NCBI RefSeq assembly: GCF_038008685.1
Contig: NZ_JBBOZQ010000001.1
Coordinates: forward strand, 3,162,001-3,226,000
Source of the DNA: Lysinibacillus sp. FSL W8-0992
Lineage (GTDB): Bacteria > Bacillota > Bacilli > Bacillales_A > Planococcaceae
DNA length: 64,000 nucleotides
Reading direction: 5' to 3'
Under the pieces are notes generated by a model. The model worked only from the letters and a program-made list of their open reading frames with translations, was not told where the DNA came from and did no database searches. A program made the position numbers and the translations under genes. Of this stretch, positions 47,033-56,475 are shown one piece after another (positions within the stretch are counted from its first letter, which is position 1; each line of letters opens with the position of its first letter).

Positions 47033-47620
47033 TTATTTAGTTAATGCCTTCATATCTGCTACGATTGTTTCAACAGGTACATTTGTAGCGCCGTCATAAT
47101 CTTTCACGACAACTCCGTCAGCATTTACTAAATAAAAGCTCGACATATGTACAACTTGATCAGAATTCGGATCATTCTTTACTAATGAATTAAATGATTT
47201 TCGGGCAAATTGCTCAATATACTGTTGCTTATAGCCAGTTAGTAGCTGCCATTTGCTATCATCAATTACTGAATATGTTTTTAAATAATCTTTTAAAACA
47301 TCTGGTGCATCTACTTCAGGATCTACACTAAATGCCACTATTTGATAATCTTTTACACCTTCATCCTTTAATGACTTCTGCACATCCGTCATATTATATG
47401 TCATCGGTGGACAAATCGAGTTGCAATTTGTAAATATGAACATGGCTAGCCACGGCTGTCCTTTTAAGCTCTCAAGGCTTACTTGCTCATTGTTTTGATT
47501 CGTAAATGAAAAATCCTCTACATCAATGCTCATTTCAGGTTCAAATTTATAACTGCCACAAGCTGCCAATATGGTGCTTAATACTAGTAACCCAACTAGC
47601 ATGATCCTTTTCTTTCCCAT
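47033..47620 (-). CDS. SCO1/SenC-family copper-binding lipoprotein
   Basis: A 195-residue lipoprotein with lipobox LAAC and a thioredoxin-like fold. The copper ligands of SCO1 are visible: TNCNSICPP (CxxxC) and the distal His in VVHMSSFYLV. It should aid CuA assembly of cytochrome c oxidase at the outer membrane face. ATG 47620 is 14 bases after GGAGGG; TTG 47623 gives better spacing, so the start is slightly uncertain. Confidence 0.9.
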   Translation of the reverse strand: MGKKRIMLVGLLVLSTILAACGSYKFEPEMSIDVEDFSFTNQNNEQVSLESLKGQPWLAMFIFTNCNSICPPMTYNMTDVQKSLKDEGVKDYQIVAFSVDPEVDAPDVLKDYLKTYSVIDDSKWQLLTGYKQQYIEQFARKSFNSLVKNDPNSDQVVHMSSFYLVNADGVVVKDYDGATNVPVETIVADMKALTK

Positions 47621-48210
47621 CAAAATGTACACTTCCCTCCAATTTATCATCGTATTTTATTGTATAAATAATAGAATACAAATACAAGATAATGAACTTG
47701 AATCATTTCCTTCATTATGTCAAATGCCCTTAAACTGTATGTTTTTGGTATTCGCAGGCTAATTCCACACCTTTTATTCAGAAAATTTTCAAAAAAAATT
47801 CACAACATTTTTTTACTAATTTTCTTATTTCCCAATACGGCATTACGTTGTTATATAACAATGTTTTTTTGCCATTCTTTTATTACTTACATTTTATACA
47901 AAAATAAGAAAAACGCTAAATTTCTCTTTTGTGTTCATTTTTTCTCCCACATTCAATATTATTATCAATTAACTATTTCTAAAATACTATTTTACAAATA
48001 AAATACGTTCTCTTTCTTACGGATAATTTCTATTAAATCCTTATTATTTCTATATTATTTCGACTATCTAAATTTAACTAAAAATTAAAAAAACTAAAAA
48101 TTTAGTATTGCATTATAGGATTATACCTCATAAAATAAGTGAATATAACGACGAACAACAGAGAAATATGTCGTTTAAAACAGAAATATATAACTTTAGG
48201 GGGAATAATA
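47621..48210. other. AT-rich intergenic region before the first acetate module
   Basis: Very AT-rich with long T and A runs. Two plus-strand open frames here have no ribosome site and are rejected. It must hold the divergent promoters of the SCO1-like gene and the DUF485 gene; no clear catabolite-response element was found. Confidence 0.4.
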
Positions 48211-48546
48211 ATGGCTAACATTACTGGGAACAAAAACGTGCAATCAGTTGACTATAATGCAATTGAAGCTATGGAATCGTTCAACATTTTCGTGAAAAAG
48301 AAAAATACCTTCCTTTTCTCGATTACAGCAGGGTTTTTATTACTTTATATTCTATTGCCTATCCTTGCATTTCAGCCTGTACTACAACAAAAAATTATTG
48401 GCAGTATAACGGGCGTTTGGATCTACTCAGCAGGACTTTTCATCATGACAATTGTTCTTTGTACAGTATATGTAAAAAAAGCTGCTTCATTCGATAAAGC
48501 TGCTGCTGCAGTTCTTGCAGAGTATCAAGCGAAAGGTGGAAAATAA
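48211..48546 (+). CDS. DUF485 membrane protein, acetate module 1
   Basis: A 111-residue protein with two membrane segments (FLFSITAGFLLLYILLPIL and WIYSAGLFIMTIVLCTVYV). ATG 48211 lies after AGGGGG. DUF485 proteins are encoded next to ActP-type symporters. Its stop is directly followed by the symporter start. It is closely related to the DUF485 protein at 50561. Confidence 0.9.
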   Translation: MANITGNKNVQSVDYNAIEAMESFNIFVKKKNTFLFSITAGFLLLYILLPILAFQPVLQQKIIGSITGVWIYSAGLFIMTIVLCTVYVKKAASFDKAAAAVLAEYQAKGGK

Positions 48547-50100
48547 ATGAATTTAGTATCAGTAGGTTTCTTTTTAGGAATCGTAGGTTTAACATTAATC
48601 GTTACGTATATTGCAGCGAAACGCACTTCTTCTGCAAGCGATTTCTATACAGCAGGCGGTGGTCTGAAAGGATGGCAAAATGGTTTTGCAATTGCCGGTG
48701 ATTACTTATCAGCAGCAGCATTTCTAGGCGTTTCTGGTGCTATTGCATTAACTGGTTTTGATGGCTTCTTTTTCTCTGTAGGTTATGTCGTTGCAAATTT
48801 AGTTCTATTATATGTAATAGCTGAACCAATGCGTAATCTAGGACGCTATACGTTGGCAGATATGTTAACAGCTCGCTTTAATGAAAAGCGTATTCGTGGT
48901 GTAGCTGCTACTGGAACAATTATTATCGTTATTCTCTATATGATTGCGCAATTAGTCGGTGCTGGAGCACTTATTAAGTTATTATTTGGCATTGAGTACT
49001 GGGTTGCGGTGCTAATCGTAGGAGTTATGATGACAACTTATGTATTGTTTGGTGGTATGACGGCGACTTCTTGGGTACAAATTATTAAAGCTGGACTTTT
49101 ACTATTTGGGACAGGTCTATTAGCAACACTTGTACTAATGAAATTTGATTTCTCATTAGTAAAGATGTTTGATACTATCTCTGCCGATCATGGCGATAAA
49201 TTTTTAGTACCAGGTATGAAATACTCTAGCTCAATTGACTCTGTATCGATGATGATGGCACTTGTCTTAGGTACGTCAGGTTTGCCACATATATTAATGC
49301 GCTTCTTTACTGTGAAAGATGCGAAAACAGCTCGTTCTTCTATTTCTTGGACAACTTGGATTACCGCTATTTTCTTCTCGTTAACAATTTTCTTAGGCTT
49401 TGGTGCAATGCACTTTGTCGGTCTTGATAAAATCATCGCAGAAAGCAAGGCTGGTAATACTGCTGCTCCACTATTAGCTGAATTCCTTGGTGGTGATGTA
49501 TTAATGTCATTCATCTGCGCTGTCGCTTTTGCGACAATTTTAGCGGTAGTCTCTGGTTTAGTATTAACAGGTGCATCTGCTATTTCTCATGATATATATG
49601 GTGAGATCATTAAAAACGGTAAATTAACTGAGAAACAACAAGTTGTAGCTGCTCGTACAGGCTCTATTTCTATTGCCATTGTTTCTATTATTCTTGCATT
49701 ATTTGCTCAAAGCTTAAATGTTTCATTCTTAGTATCTTTTGCATTCTGTATCGGAGCTTCTGCTAACTTACCAGTTATTTTATACACAATTTACTGGAAA
49801 AAGTTCAATTCAACTGGTGCAGTTACTGCAATGGTAACAGGTTTAGTTTCCTGCTTAGTTTTAGGCGCAATGGGTCCGAATGTTTGGAGTCCAATAGAAG
49901 GCGCTGCACTCTTTGTTGGAAATCCATTAGTGCCACTGGCAGTTCCTGCGATTATTACGATTCCGTTAGGCTTTATTGCTGGTTACTTAGGTACAGTTCT
50001 TTCTGCAAGTAAAGTGTCTCAAGCTGAAGCAGATCGTATTTACAAAGAAATTCGTGTGAAAGCGAATACAGGTGTATCAGTTTCAGATATTTCTCATTAA
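48547..50100 (+). CDS. actP: Cation/acetate symporter, SSS family, copy 1
   Basis: A 517-residue sodium:solute symporter with about 13 segments. Signatures: TYIAAKRTSSASDFYTAGGG near the N-terminus, GDYLSAAAFLGVSGA, and TSGLPHILMRFFTVKDAKTA. By family, it imports acetate and possibly other short acids. It abuts the DUF485 gene and ends before a terminator at 50138. A second, very similar module follows. Confidence 0.93.
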   Translation: MNLVSVGFFLGIVGLTLIVTYIAAKRTSSASDFYTAGGGLKGWQNGFAIAGDYLSAAAFLGVSGAIALTGFDGFFFSVGYVVANLVLLYVIAEPMRNLGRYTLADMLTARFNEKRIRGVAATGTIIIVILYMIAQLVGAGALIKLLFGIEYWVAVLIVGVMMTTYVLFGGMTATSWVQIIKAGLLLFGTGLLATLVLMKFDFSLVKMFDTISADHGDKFLVPGMKYSSSIDSVSMMMALVLGTSGLPHILMRFFTVKDAKTARSSISWTTWITAIFFSLTIFLGFGAMHFVGLDKIIAESKAGNTAAPLLAEFLGGDVLMSFICAVAFATILAVVSGLVLTGASAISHDIYGEIIKNGKLTEKQQVVAARTGSISIAIVSIILALFAQSLNVSFLVSFAFCIGASANLPVILYTIYWKKFNSTGAVTAMVTGLVSCLVLGAMGPNVWSPIEGAALFVGNPLVPLAVPAIITIPLGFIAGYLGTVLSASKVSQAEADRIYKEIRVKANTGVSVSDISH

Positions 50101-50137
50101 TAGACTTTTATCGTAATCAAACATCAATTATTAATAA

Positions 50138-50167
50138 AAAAACTCGACTTCGGTCGGGTTTTTTTAT
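50138..50167 (+). terminator. Terminator of acetate module 1
   Basis: Stem of GC-rich core CTCGAC / GTCGGG with a TTCG tetraloop (50149-50152) and long A/T flanks. Confidence 0.9.
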
Positions 50168-50560
50168 TTTTTTACTATAAAAATTCAAACATTTTACTTA
50201 TTGAACAATACTATTTATTTTCCAAATTTAAGAAAATATCCATTTTCCACTAGAGAAATAGTGTTTATTTTTTCTGGAAAAAACGCATTTTTTCTCGGTT
50301 ATTACATCCTCATTTTTGTCAAGAAGCTAGTAATATCCTAACTTCGTTGATTTATCTGAATATTCTAAAACCCTTTAATTTCTAGGCTTTGTCATGTATT
50401 TTCTGTTTCAAGACTATTTTTAAAGAAATTTTTTTTCCATAATTTTTCTGAAATGTATTGCAATTTTGTGAACTGTCTCATAAAATTAAGATGTGAATTC
50501 ACAAAAGTAGCAAAATTCAGTATTTAAGCAGTAAAAATAAACACAAAATGGGGAATGTTT
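50168..50560. other. Intergenic region before acetate module 2
   Basis: No gene. A perfect 12-base palindrome TGTGAATTCACA lies at 50492-50503, about 58 bases before the next start, and could be an operator. Confidence 0.4.
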
Positions 50561-50899
50561 ATGGCGAACAATCAAGCAAGCAAAAGCATTGTAATTGATT
50601 ATGATGCAATTGCAAAACAAGAATCGTTTAAAGCACTTGTAAAAAAGAAGAACGCATTTCTTTGGTCAATCACTGTATTCTTCTTAGCAGCTTACCTGTT
50701 GCTTCCGATTCTTACATCTTACACAACAATCCTACACCAAAAAGCTTTTGGGGAAGTTACTTGGGTATGGATTTACGCAGCAGGATTATTCATTATGACT
50801 TGGTGCTTATGTCACTTATATGTCGCGAAAGCAAATAGCTATGACAAAGAAGCAAAAGCAATTATCGCTGAATATGAAAACGGAGGTGGCCGCCTATGA
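50561..50899 (+). CDS. DUF485 membrane protein, acetate module 2
   Basis: A 112-residue two-span protein strongly alike the one at 48211 (both KKKN at the first span, GWIY/WVWIYAAGLFIMT). ATG 50561 follows GGGG by seven bases. It overlaps the next gene by four bases. Confidence 0.9.
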   Translation: MANNQASKSIVIDYDAIAKQESFKALVKKKNAFLWSITVFFLAAYLLLPILTSYTTILHQKAFGEVTWVWIYAAGLFIMTWCLCHLYVAKANSYDKEAKAIIAEYENGGGRL

Positions 50900-52440
50900 G
50901 CCCAATAGCAATATTCTTCTTCGTAGCAATCGTTGGTCTTACATTAATTATTACATGGTGGGCATCTAAACGTACTTCTTCTGCGACTGACTTTTACACT
51001 GCAGGTGGCGGTTTAACTGGCTGGCAAAATGGACTAGCAATCGCTGGTGACTACTTATCAGCAGCTTCTTTCCTAGGTATCGCTGGTGCAGTTGCATTAT
51101 TCGGATTTGATGGATTCTTCTTCTCTATCGGTTATTTAGTAGCTTACTTAGTGGTTCTTTATATTGTAGCTGAGCCATTACGTAACCTTGGTAAATTTAC
51201 ATTAGCTGACATGATTACAGCACGTTTTAACAGTTCAAAAGTTCGTGGTACAGCAGCATTAAGTACAATTACAATTGTTTTATTCTACATGATTGCACAA
51301 CTAGTTGGTGCAGGCGCACTTATTCAATTACTTCTAGGAATCGACTATTGGGTTGCAGTATTAATCGTAGGTGTTATGATGACGACTTACGTTTTATTCG
51401 GTGGTATGACTGCAACTTCTTGGGTACAAATTATTAAAGCTTGTCTATTAATGTTAGGTACAGTCATTATTTCGTTTTTAGTGTTAAAAGAGTTCGGCTT
51501 CAGTATTACAAATATGTTCTCAGAAATGACTACTGCTACTGAAAGCGGTGCTGCATACTTAAATCCTGGTCTTAAGTATACAAACGGTATTGATACAATT
51601 TCGATGTTAATCGCACTTGTATTAGGTACTGCGGGTCTTCCACATATTTTAATGCGTTTCTTCACTGTAAAAGACGCAAAAACAGCTCGTTCTTCAGTAA
51701 TTTGGGCTACTTGGATCGTAGGTATTTTCTATGTATTAACGATCTTCTTAGGATTCGGTGCAGCTGCATTCGTTGGTAAAGATAAAATTATTGCTGCTAA
51801 CGCGGCTGGTAACATGGCTGCTCCACTTCTTGCAGAAGCACTTGGTGGCGACATTCTATTCTCATTCGTTTGTGCGGTAGCATTCGCAACAATCTTAGCG
51901 GTAGTAGCAGGTCTTGTACTTTCTGGTGCATCTGCCCTATCACATGATATTTATGGTCAAATCATTAAAAAAGGTAAAATTACAGAAAAAGAGCAAGTAC
52001 TTGCTGCTCGTATCGGTTCTATTACTATCTCTATAGTATCAATCCTTCTTGCTCTTGGTGCACAAACGCTAAACGTTGCGTTCTTAGTATCACTAGCATT
52101 CTGTATTGCAGGTTCTGCAAACTTACCAGTAATTATTTACACAATTTATTGGAAACGCTTTAATACTACTGGTGCAGTGACAGCGATGTTAACAGGTTTA
52201 ATTTCTGCTTTAGTACTTGTAGCTGTATCACCAAACATTTGGAATCCAGTTGAAGGAAAAGCAATCTTCGTTGGTGAACCGTTAATTATGTTAACGAATC
52301 CAGCACTTATCTCTGTTCCACTTGGTTTCCTAGGTGGATTCATCGGAACTTTACTTTCTAAAGAATCTGATGATGCGAAATACCGCGAAGTTGATGTTAA
52401 AGCAAACACTGGTATTTCAGTGCAAGACGTATCTCACTAA
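50896..52440 (+). CDS. actP: Cation/acetate symporter, SSS family, copy 2
   Basis: A 514-residue symporter alike copy 1 throughout (same TSSATDFYTAGGGLTGWQNG, GDYLSAASFLG, LPHILMRFFTVKDAKTA and C-terminal VKANTGISVQDVSH). It overlaps the DUF485 gene by ATGA. The pair of modules arose by tandem duplication; differences cluster in loops around residues 205-225. A terminator follows. Confidence 0.93.
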   Translation: MSPIAIFFFVAIVGLTLIITWWASKRTSSATDFYTAGGGLTGWQNGLAIAGDYLSAASFLGIAGAVALFGFDGFFFSIGYLVAYLVVLYIVAEPLRNLGKFTLADMITARFNSSKVRGTAALSTITIVLFYMIAQLVGAGALIQLLLGIDYWVAVLIVGVMMTTYVLFGGMTATSWVQIIKACLLMLGTVIISFLVLKEFGFSITNMFSEMTTATESGAAYLNPGLKYTNGIDTISMLIALVLGTAGLPHILMRFFTVKDAKTARSSVIWATWIVGIFYVLTIFLGFGAAAFVGKDKIIAANAAGNMAAPLLAEALGGDILFSFVCAVAFATILAVVAGLVLSGASALSHDIYGQIIKKGKITEKEQVLAARIGSITISIVSILLALGAQTLNVAFLVSLAFCIAGSANLPVIIYTIYWKRFNTTGAVTAMLTGLISALVLVAVSPNIWNPVEGKAIFVGEPLIMLTNPALISVPLGFLGGFIGTLLSKESDDAKYREVDVKANTGISVQDVSH

Positions 52441-52452
52441 TATTATGACTAA

Positions 52453-52487
52453 AAACCTCGTAGGCATTGGCTTACGAGGTTTTACTT
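52453..52487 (+). terminator. Terminator of acetate module 2
   Basis: A 13-bp stem with one G-U pair (52453-52465 with 52470-52482, loop ATTG) is followed by TA CTTTT. Confidence 0.8.
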
Positions 52488-52537
52488 TTCTCTCCTTTTT
52501 CGGTAATATATTGGTAATATTATATGGAGGTATTATC

Positions 52538-52726
52538 ATGGCACAATCTAAGGCTAAAAAGAAGCGTTTGCATTTAAAACGTACACAAGGTAAAGACGTT
52601 GAGAAAAAGCGTCAAACTTCCCCTTTCAGTACACATGAGCGCGTTACTAAAACGAAGCGTGCTACATTAGAACAAAATAGAACAAAGCATAGGAAACAGC
52701 CACATGTAGACGATTCGTCGTACTAG
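52538..52726 (+). CDS. Small highly basic conserved protein
   Basis: A 62-residue protein rich in Lys, Arg and Thr, starting MAQSKAKKKRLHLKRTQGKD at ATG 52538 after GGAGG. The frame is open further upstream, but that part lies on the symporter gene and the terminator. It resembles, from memory, small basic proteins such as YqkK of Bacilli. Its charge suggests nucleic acid binding. The stop codon lies inside the terminator. Confidence 0.75.
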   Translation: MAQSKAKKKRLHLKRTQGKDVEKKRQTSPFSTHERVTKTKRATLEQNRTKHRKQPHVDDSSY

Positions 52727-52740
52727 ATGTGGCTGTTTTT
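52695..52740. terminator. Terminator shared by the small basic gene and tatD
   Basis: An 11-bp stem (52695-52705 with 52727-52737) ends in TTTTT on plus. The 21-base loop includes the stop codon of the small gene. Confidence 0.75.
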
Positions 52741-52749
52741 GTCGTGTCT

Positions 52750-53499
52750 TTATAAATTATAAAATAACTTCGTATTTCGTGTTACAATTTTTGCCGCTTC
52801 TTGTGTTGTTAAGCCTTTAATAGTTGCAATAACTTCAATGGTTTTAGACATCATATACGGCGAAGTACGAGCTTTGTCAAATGGTCCTTCAAAAGGCCAA
52901 GGACCATCCGTTTCAACCATCATGAGTTCCAATGGATATCTTTTAATCAATGCTTGAATTTCTGCTTCATAAACACAATCAGGTGTAATTGAAATATAAT
53001 AGCCATTATGTATCATGCGCACAATCGCCTCTTCGCTTCCCTTAAACCAATGAAAATGTGCTTTCGTCACACCATGTTGCTCAAGTAAATCACATGCGAT
53101 TAAAGCGTCTTCGTAAACAGCATGTAACACAATCGGTTTGTGAAGCTCTTTAGCCAATTTAATAAATTGTTCTAATAAATGTATATAAGGCTGCTCATCA
53201 ATCTTCTGAGCTTGTCTGCGATAATAAGGTAACCCGACCTCTCCAACTGCAATCATCTCATTAGCATGAAGCCGTATCCAATCAAATAAAGCTTGTCTGT
53301 CTTCGTCACTTGGTAAAGATTGTTCAGGATGAAAACCATATGCTGCCTTAACCTTATCGTATGATGTCGTTAACTTCAGCGTTTTTTTACTCGATTGCAA
53401 GTCCATACTCACCGCAATGACATATTGTGCTTCTTCAAGTAGCAGAGGCACTTCTTCTTCCTTATACTGATCTAAATGGATATGTGCATCAATCAACAT
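52750..53499 (-). CDS. TatD-family metal-dependent hydrolase
   Basis: A 249-residue TIM-barrel hydrolase with metal ligands in IDAHIHLD at the N-terminus, GEVGLPYY, VLHAVY, FHWFKG and ETDGPWPF. TatD-like enzymes act as 3'-5' exonucleases on DNA, but this shorter form could have another substrate. ATG 53499 has AGGA eight bases upstream and overlaps the ABC ATPase gene by 11 bases, so it is the last gene of the thiamine-precursor operon. Confidence 0.85.
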   Translation of the reverse strand: MLIDAHIHLDQYKEEEVPLLLEEAQYVIAVSMDLQSSKKTLKLTTSYDKVKAAYGFHPEQSLPSDEDRQALFDWIRLHANEMIAVGEVGLPYYRRQAQKIDEQPYIHLLEQFIKLAKELHKPIVLHAVYEDALIACDLLEQHGVTKAHFHWFKGSEEAIVRMIHNGYYISITPDCVYEAEIQALIKRYPLELMMVETDGPWPFEGPFDKARTSPYMMSKTIEVIATIKGLTTQEAAKIVTRNTKLFYNL

Positions 53500-54238
53500 A
53501 TGCATCGTCCTTTTCTTCTTTTAAGTAATGGAAAAGTTGTTGTTTTAATTGTGTAAATTGCGCACTATGGCGAATTTCCTCAGATCGTGGTCGTGCAAAC
53601 GGAACAATTATTTCCTCCTTAATAGTAGCTGGACGTTTTGTTAAAACAATAATGCGATCTGCTAAAAATAACGCCTCTTCGATACTATGTGTAACAAACA
53701 GGATAGATTTTTTATGTTCCTCCCAAATCGATAACAGCCATGCTTGCATTTCTAATCTTGTAAACTCATCAAGCGCTGAAAACGGCTCATCTAAGCATAA
53801 AATTGGTTTCTCACTGACGATGGCTCGCAGAAATGATACACGTTGCTGCATGCCTCCTGATAAAGCATGAGGATAAGCATTTTCAAAAGAAGATAGGCCA
53901 ACCTTTTCTAACCATTTTCTTGCAAGCTCTATATTAGGTCGATGCTGCAATTCTTCTACAATTGTGACATTTTCCAAAATTGTCCGCCACGGTAATAAGC
54001 AGGGTTGCTGTGGCATGTAACCAATAGTGCCTGTTTTTTGCTGAATGTCGTCTCCATTTAACAAAATAGCACCATGATTCAAAGGCGTTATACCTCCTAT
54101 TAATTGAAAGAGAGTGCTTTTACCACTACCAGAGGGACCAATGATTGCCACAAATTCTCCTTCCTTTACTGTAAAGGATAAGTTTTTAACTACTTCAAGC
54201 GAGCCAAAGGATTTAGATATGTCTTGAATGTTCAGCAT
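53489..54238 (-). CDS. thiZ: ABC transporter ATPase for thiamine precursor
   Basis: A 249-residue ATPase with Walker A GPSGSGKST, signature ALSGGMQQR, Walker B ILCLDEPFSALD and the H-loop THSIEEA. It is of the nitrate/taurine/NMT1 type. GGGAGGGGATCAC precedes ATG 54238, inside the end of the permease gene. It drives uptake with the permease and the binding lipoprotein. Confidence 0.92.
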   Translation of the reverse strand: MLNIQDISKSFGSLEVVKNLSFTVKEGEFVAIIGPSGSGKSTLFQLIGGITPLNHGAILLNGDDIQQKTGTIGYMPQQPCLLPWRTILENVTIVEELQHRPNIELARKWLEKVGLSSFENAYPHALSGGMQQRVSFLRAIVSEKPILCLDEPFSALDEFTRLEMQAWLLSIWEEHKKSILFVTHSIEEALFLADRIIVLTKRPATIKEEIIVPFARPRSEEIRHSAQFTQLKQQLFHYLKEEKDDAYVD

Positions 54239-54986
54239 GTGATCCCCTCCCCTTTACAACTAGCTTTTCAACAAAACGAATAACGCCAAACAACAATAAA
54301 CTTAACAATACAATCGCAAATATCGCCACAAATACACGATCCGTCCGAAACGATGATTGGGCAAGTGTCATATAAACACCAATCCCCTTTTTCGCACCAA
54401 GCCATTCCGCGATGACAGCCCCCATTACACTATATGTCGCTGCAATTTTTATACCAGAAAATATAGACGGATAGGCAAATGGCCATTCTAACTTCCAAAA
54501 TGTTTGACCTTTTGTAGCACCTATCATTGCAAAATAATGCTTAAGCTCAGATGACGTTTGACGAAATCCATCCATTGCCGCAATAACGATAGGAAAAAAG
54601 CAAACGAGACAAATAATAATCAGCTTCGGTAACAGCCCAAAACCAAACCAAATAATTAATAAAGGTGCAAGGACAAGCACAGGCACATTTTGTGACACAA
54701 TTAAAATCGGATACACAAATGCCCGTACCGTCGCTGAACGGTGTAATAATATCGCAACACTCAAGCCGAAAAATATACCAATAGCAAGGCCAAGTACCGC
54801 TAGCTGTATAGTAGCGAACACATGGGGCATGAACGTTTTATAAGAGTGAACACCCTCAGTAACGATGGCACTCGGCGCTGGTAATAGCCAATGTGGGATG
54901 TCAGCCAAACGGATAACGACTTCCCAAATAACTAACAGGAAGGCGATAAAAATAATCGACCTTCCTTTCGTTACTACTTGTTTCAT
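54213..54986 (-). CDS. thiX: ABC transporter permease for thiamine precursor
   Basis: A 257-residue permease with six predicted segments and the EAA-type loop AMIGATKGQTFWKLEWPFAYP. It overlaps the upstream gene by ATGA and the ATPase gene by 26 bases. Confidence 0.92.
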   Translation of the reverse strand: MKQVVTKGRSIIFIAFLLVIWEVVIRLADIPHWLLPAPSAIVTEGVHSYKTFMPHVFATIQLAVLGLAIGIFFGLSVAILLHRSATVRAFVYPILIVSQNVPVLVLAPLLIIWFGFGLLPKLIIICLVCFFPIVIAAMDGFRQTSSELKHYFAMIGATKGQTFWKLEWPFAYPSIFSGIKIAATYSVMGAVIAEWLGAKKGIGVYMTLAQSSFRTDRVFVAIFAIVLLSLLLFGVIRFVEKLVVKGRGSHAEHSRHI

Positions 54987-55276
54987 CCTCGATACTTCTC
55001 CGTCAACGTCCCCATTGTAATGCCAGTTGGTTGATATAAAATTTTCACTTGCGTAATAACATTAATAGCACCCAATTCAATCATTTTTTTATTCATCTCT
55101 TCTATAATTTGGAGTAAGGTAGACAGTTCACCTTCCATTGTCGTTTCTAGTGGTTGCACTTCATAGCGCACACCTGAAGCATCAATGATCGCAATCGCCG
55201 CATCAACGAATGGAATCACATCCTCGTATTTTTCTGTTTTAGGTATAATTTGTACACTAATTAATGAATTAGCCAT
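54983..55276 (-). CDS. Thiamine-binding (MTH1187/YkoF-type) protein
   Basis: A 97-residue ferredoxin-like protein (DUF77/Thiamine_BP): SLISVQIIPKTEKYEDVIPF, then GVRYEVQPLETTMEGEL and TQVKILYQPTGI. In related proteins this fold binds thiamine or its pyrimidine moiety. It lies between the lipoprotein and permease genes, directly after the lipoprotein stop, and probably acts in the cytoplasm as a sensor or carrier. Confidence 0.85.
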   Translation of the reverse strand: MANSLISVQIIPKTEKYEDVIPFVDAAIAIIDASGVRYEVQPLETTMEGELSTLLQIIEEMNKKMIELGAINVITQVKILYQPTGITMGTLTEKYRG

Positions 55277-56272
55277 TTATTTTGCCCCTTTCTTTGGTAA
55301 GAAATCATTTGTAAAAGCTTGATCTGCATGAAATTCGCCTTCTAATACGTTGTTCTTTGTCATCCAGTCCGCATAGTTTTCCCAAACTGCTAATTTTTGT
55401 TCGCCCCATTGCGCTGCATCATCTTGATATTTGTTTGCTAACCATTCCTGACTTTTATGCACAAGTGCTTTATCTAAATCAGGTACCGCTTCAAGCAATA
55501 TATCCGCTGCTTCACTAGGATGCTCAATGGCATACTCATAACCTTTTGTAGTAGCTGCAACAAATGCCTTTACCACATCAGGATTATCCTTAATCATCTT
55601 TTCATTCGTTGCAAGTACAGGTGTATAATAATCAAGTTGCTCACTATAGTCTGTTAAATACTGCATATTTAATTTTTCTCCACGAAGCTCCGCCTCAATA
55701 CCTGTCCAAGCATAATAGATCCAAGCAAAATCAATATCCTTCTGCATCATTGTGAAAAAGTCTAAGTCTCCTGCATTCACGATATCTAATTTCTTTATAT
55801 CAGCATTTTCTTTTTGCATTAGAGATTGTAAAACAGCTTGTTCTATTGGGCTTCCCCAACCACCATACGTTTTGTCTTCGTAATCTTTTGGTGATGTAAT
55901 GCCTTTTGAAGCATCTGATGCAAAGCCAGATGTATTATGCTGAATAATTGCTGCAATCGATACAAGAGGCACGTCTTGAACACGTGCTTGCGTTATACCT
56001 TCCTGGTAGCTAACGCCAAACTGAGCTTTGCCTGATGCAACAAGTTGATCTGCCCCCGCATCACCAGGTAATATAATGTCTACGTCTAAGCCTTGCTCCT
56101 CAAAGTAGCCGAGCTTTTTCGCAACATAAAGTCCTGTATGATTTGTATTAGGTGTCCAGTCCAGTACAACGGATACCTTTTTCAATGTGCTTGTTTCCTC
56201 TTTGTCCTCTTTTTCGCTACAACCAACTAATGTTAATAATGCAGCAACAAGAACGAAAAACCACTTTTTCAT
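55277..56272 (-). CDS. thiY: HMP-type thiamine-precursor binding lipoprotein (NMT1/THI5-like)
   Basis: A 331-residue lipoprotein with lipobox LVGC and the NMT1/THI5-like fold: VVLDWTPNTNHTGLYVAKKLG, LPGDAGADQLVASGKAQFG and FAWIYYAWTGIE. These match ThiY, the binding protein for pyrimidine precursors of thiamine. ATG 56272 follows GGAGG by nine bases; the longer opening from 56326 has no ribosome site. It is the first gene after the TPP riboswitch. Confidence 0.93.
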   Translation of the reverse strand: MKKWFFVLVAALLTLVGCSEKEDKEETSTLKKVSVVLDWTPNTNHTGLYVAKKLGYFEEQGLDVDIILPGDAGADQLVASGKAQFGVSYQEGITQARVQDVPLVSIAAIIQHNTSGFASDASKGITSPKDYEDKTYGGWGSPIEQAVLQSLMQKENADIKKLDIVNAGDLDFFTMMQKDIDFAWIYYAWTGIEAELRGEKLNMQYLTDYSEQLDYYTPVLATNEKMIKDNPDVVKAFVAATTKGYEYAIEHPSEAADILLEAVPDLDKALVHKSQEWLANKYQDDAAQWGEQKLAVWENYADWMTKNNVLEGEFHADQAFTNDFLPKKGAK

Positions 56273-56402
56273 GCTGTGTCCTCCAAGTCTAGTAGTTTGA
56301 AAGTGTTCACGATTGAATGTTTTCACCAGAAAAGGTATTCTTAGGCCATTTGCATCGCTTCTAATAGATTACTCCTAGTTTTAGGCGGAATAATGAATCC
56401 TA

Positions 56403-56437
56403 AACAAAAAAACGCCTAGGAGTTATCCCAGACGTTT
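56403..56437 (-). terminator. Riboswitch-controlled terminator of the thi operon
   Basis: A 12-bp stem with two G-U pairs (56410-56421 with 56426-56437) is followed by seven T on the minus strand. It lies between the TPP aptamer and thiY, so it is the expression platform. Confidence 0.85.
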
Positions 56438-56475
56438 GCAAACGGTATCAAAAAATAGTATACGAATATTTTTGA

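Noticed and set aside
47717-48001. Plus-strand open frame of 94 codons
   Set aside because: Low-complexity Phe/Ile/Lys-rich product in AT-rich DNA, no ribosome site; lies in a promoter region.
52334-52537. Upstream extension of the small basic gene
   Set aside because: Overlaps the symporter gene and its terminator; GGAGG and ATG 52538 clearly mark the true start.
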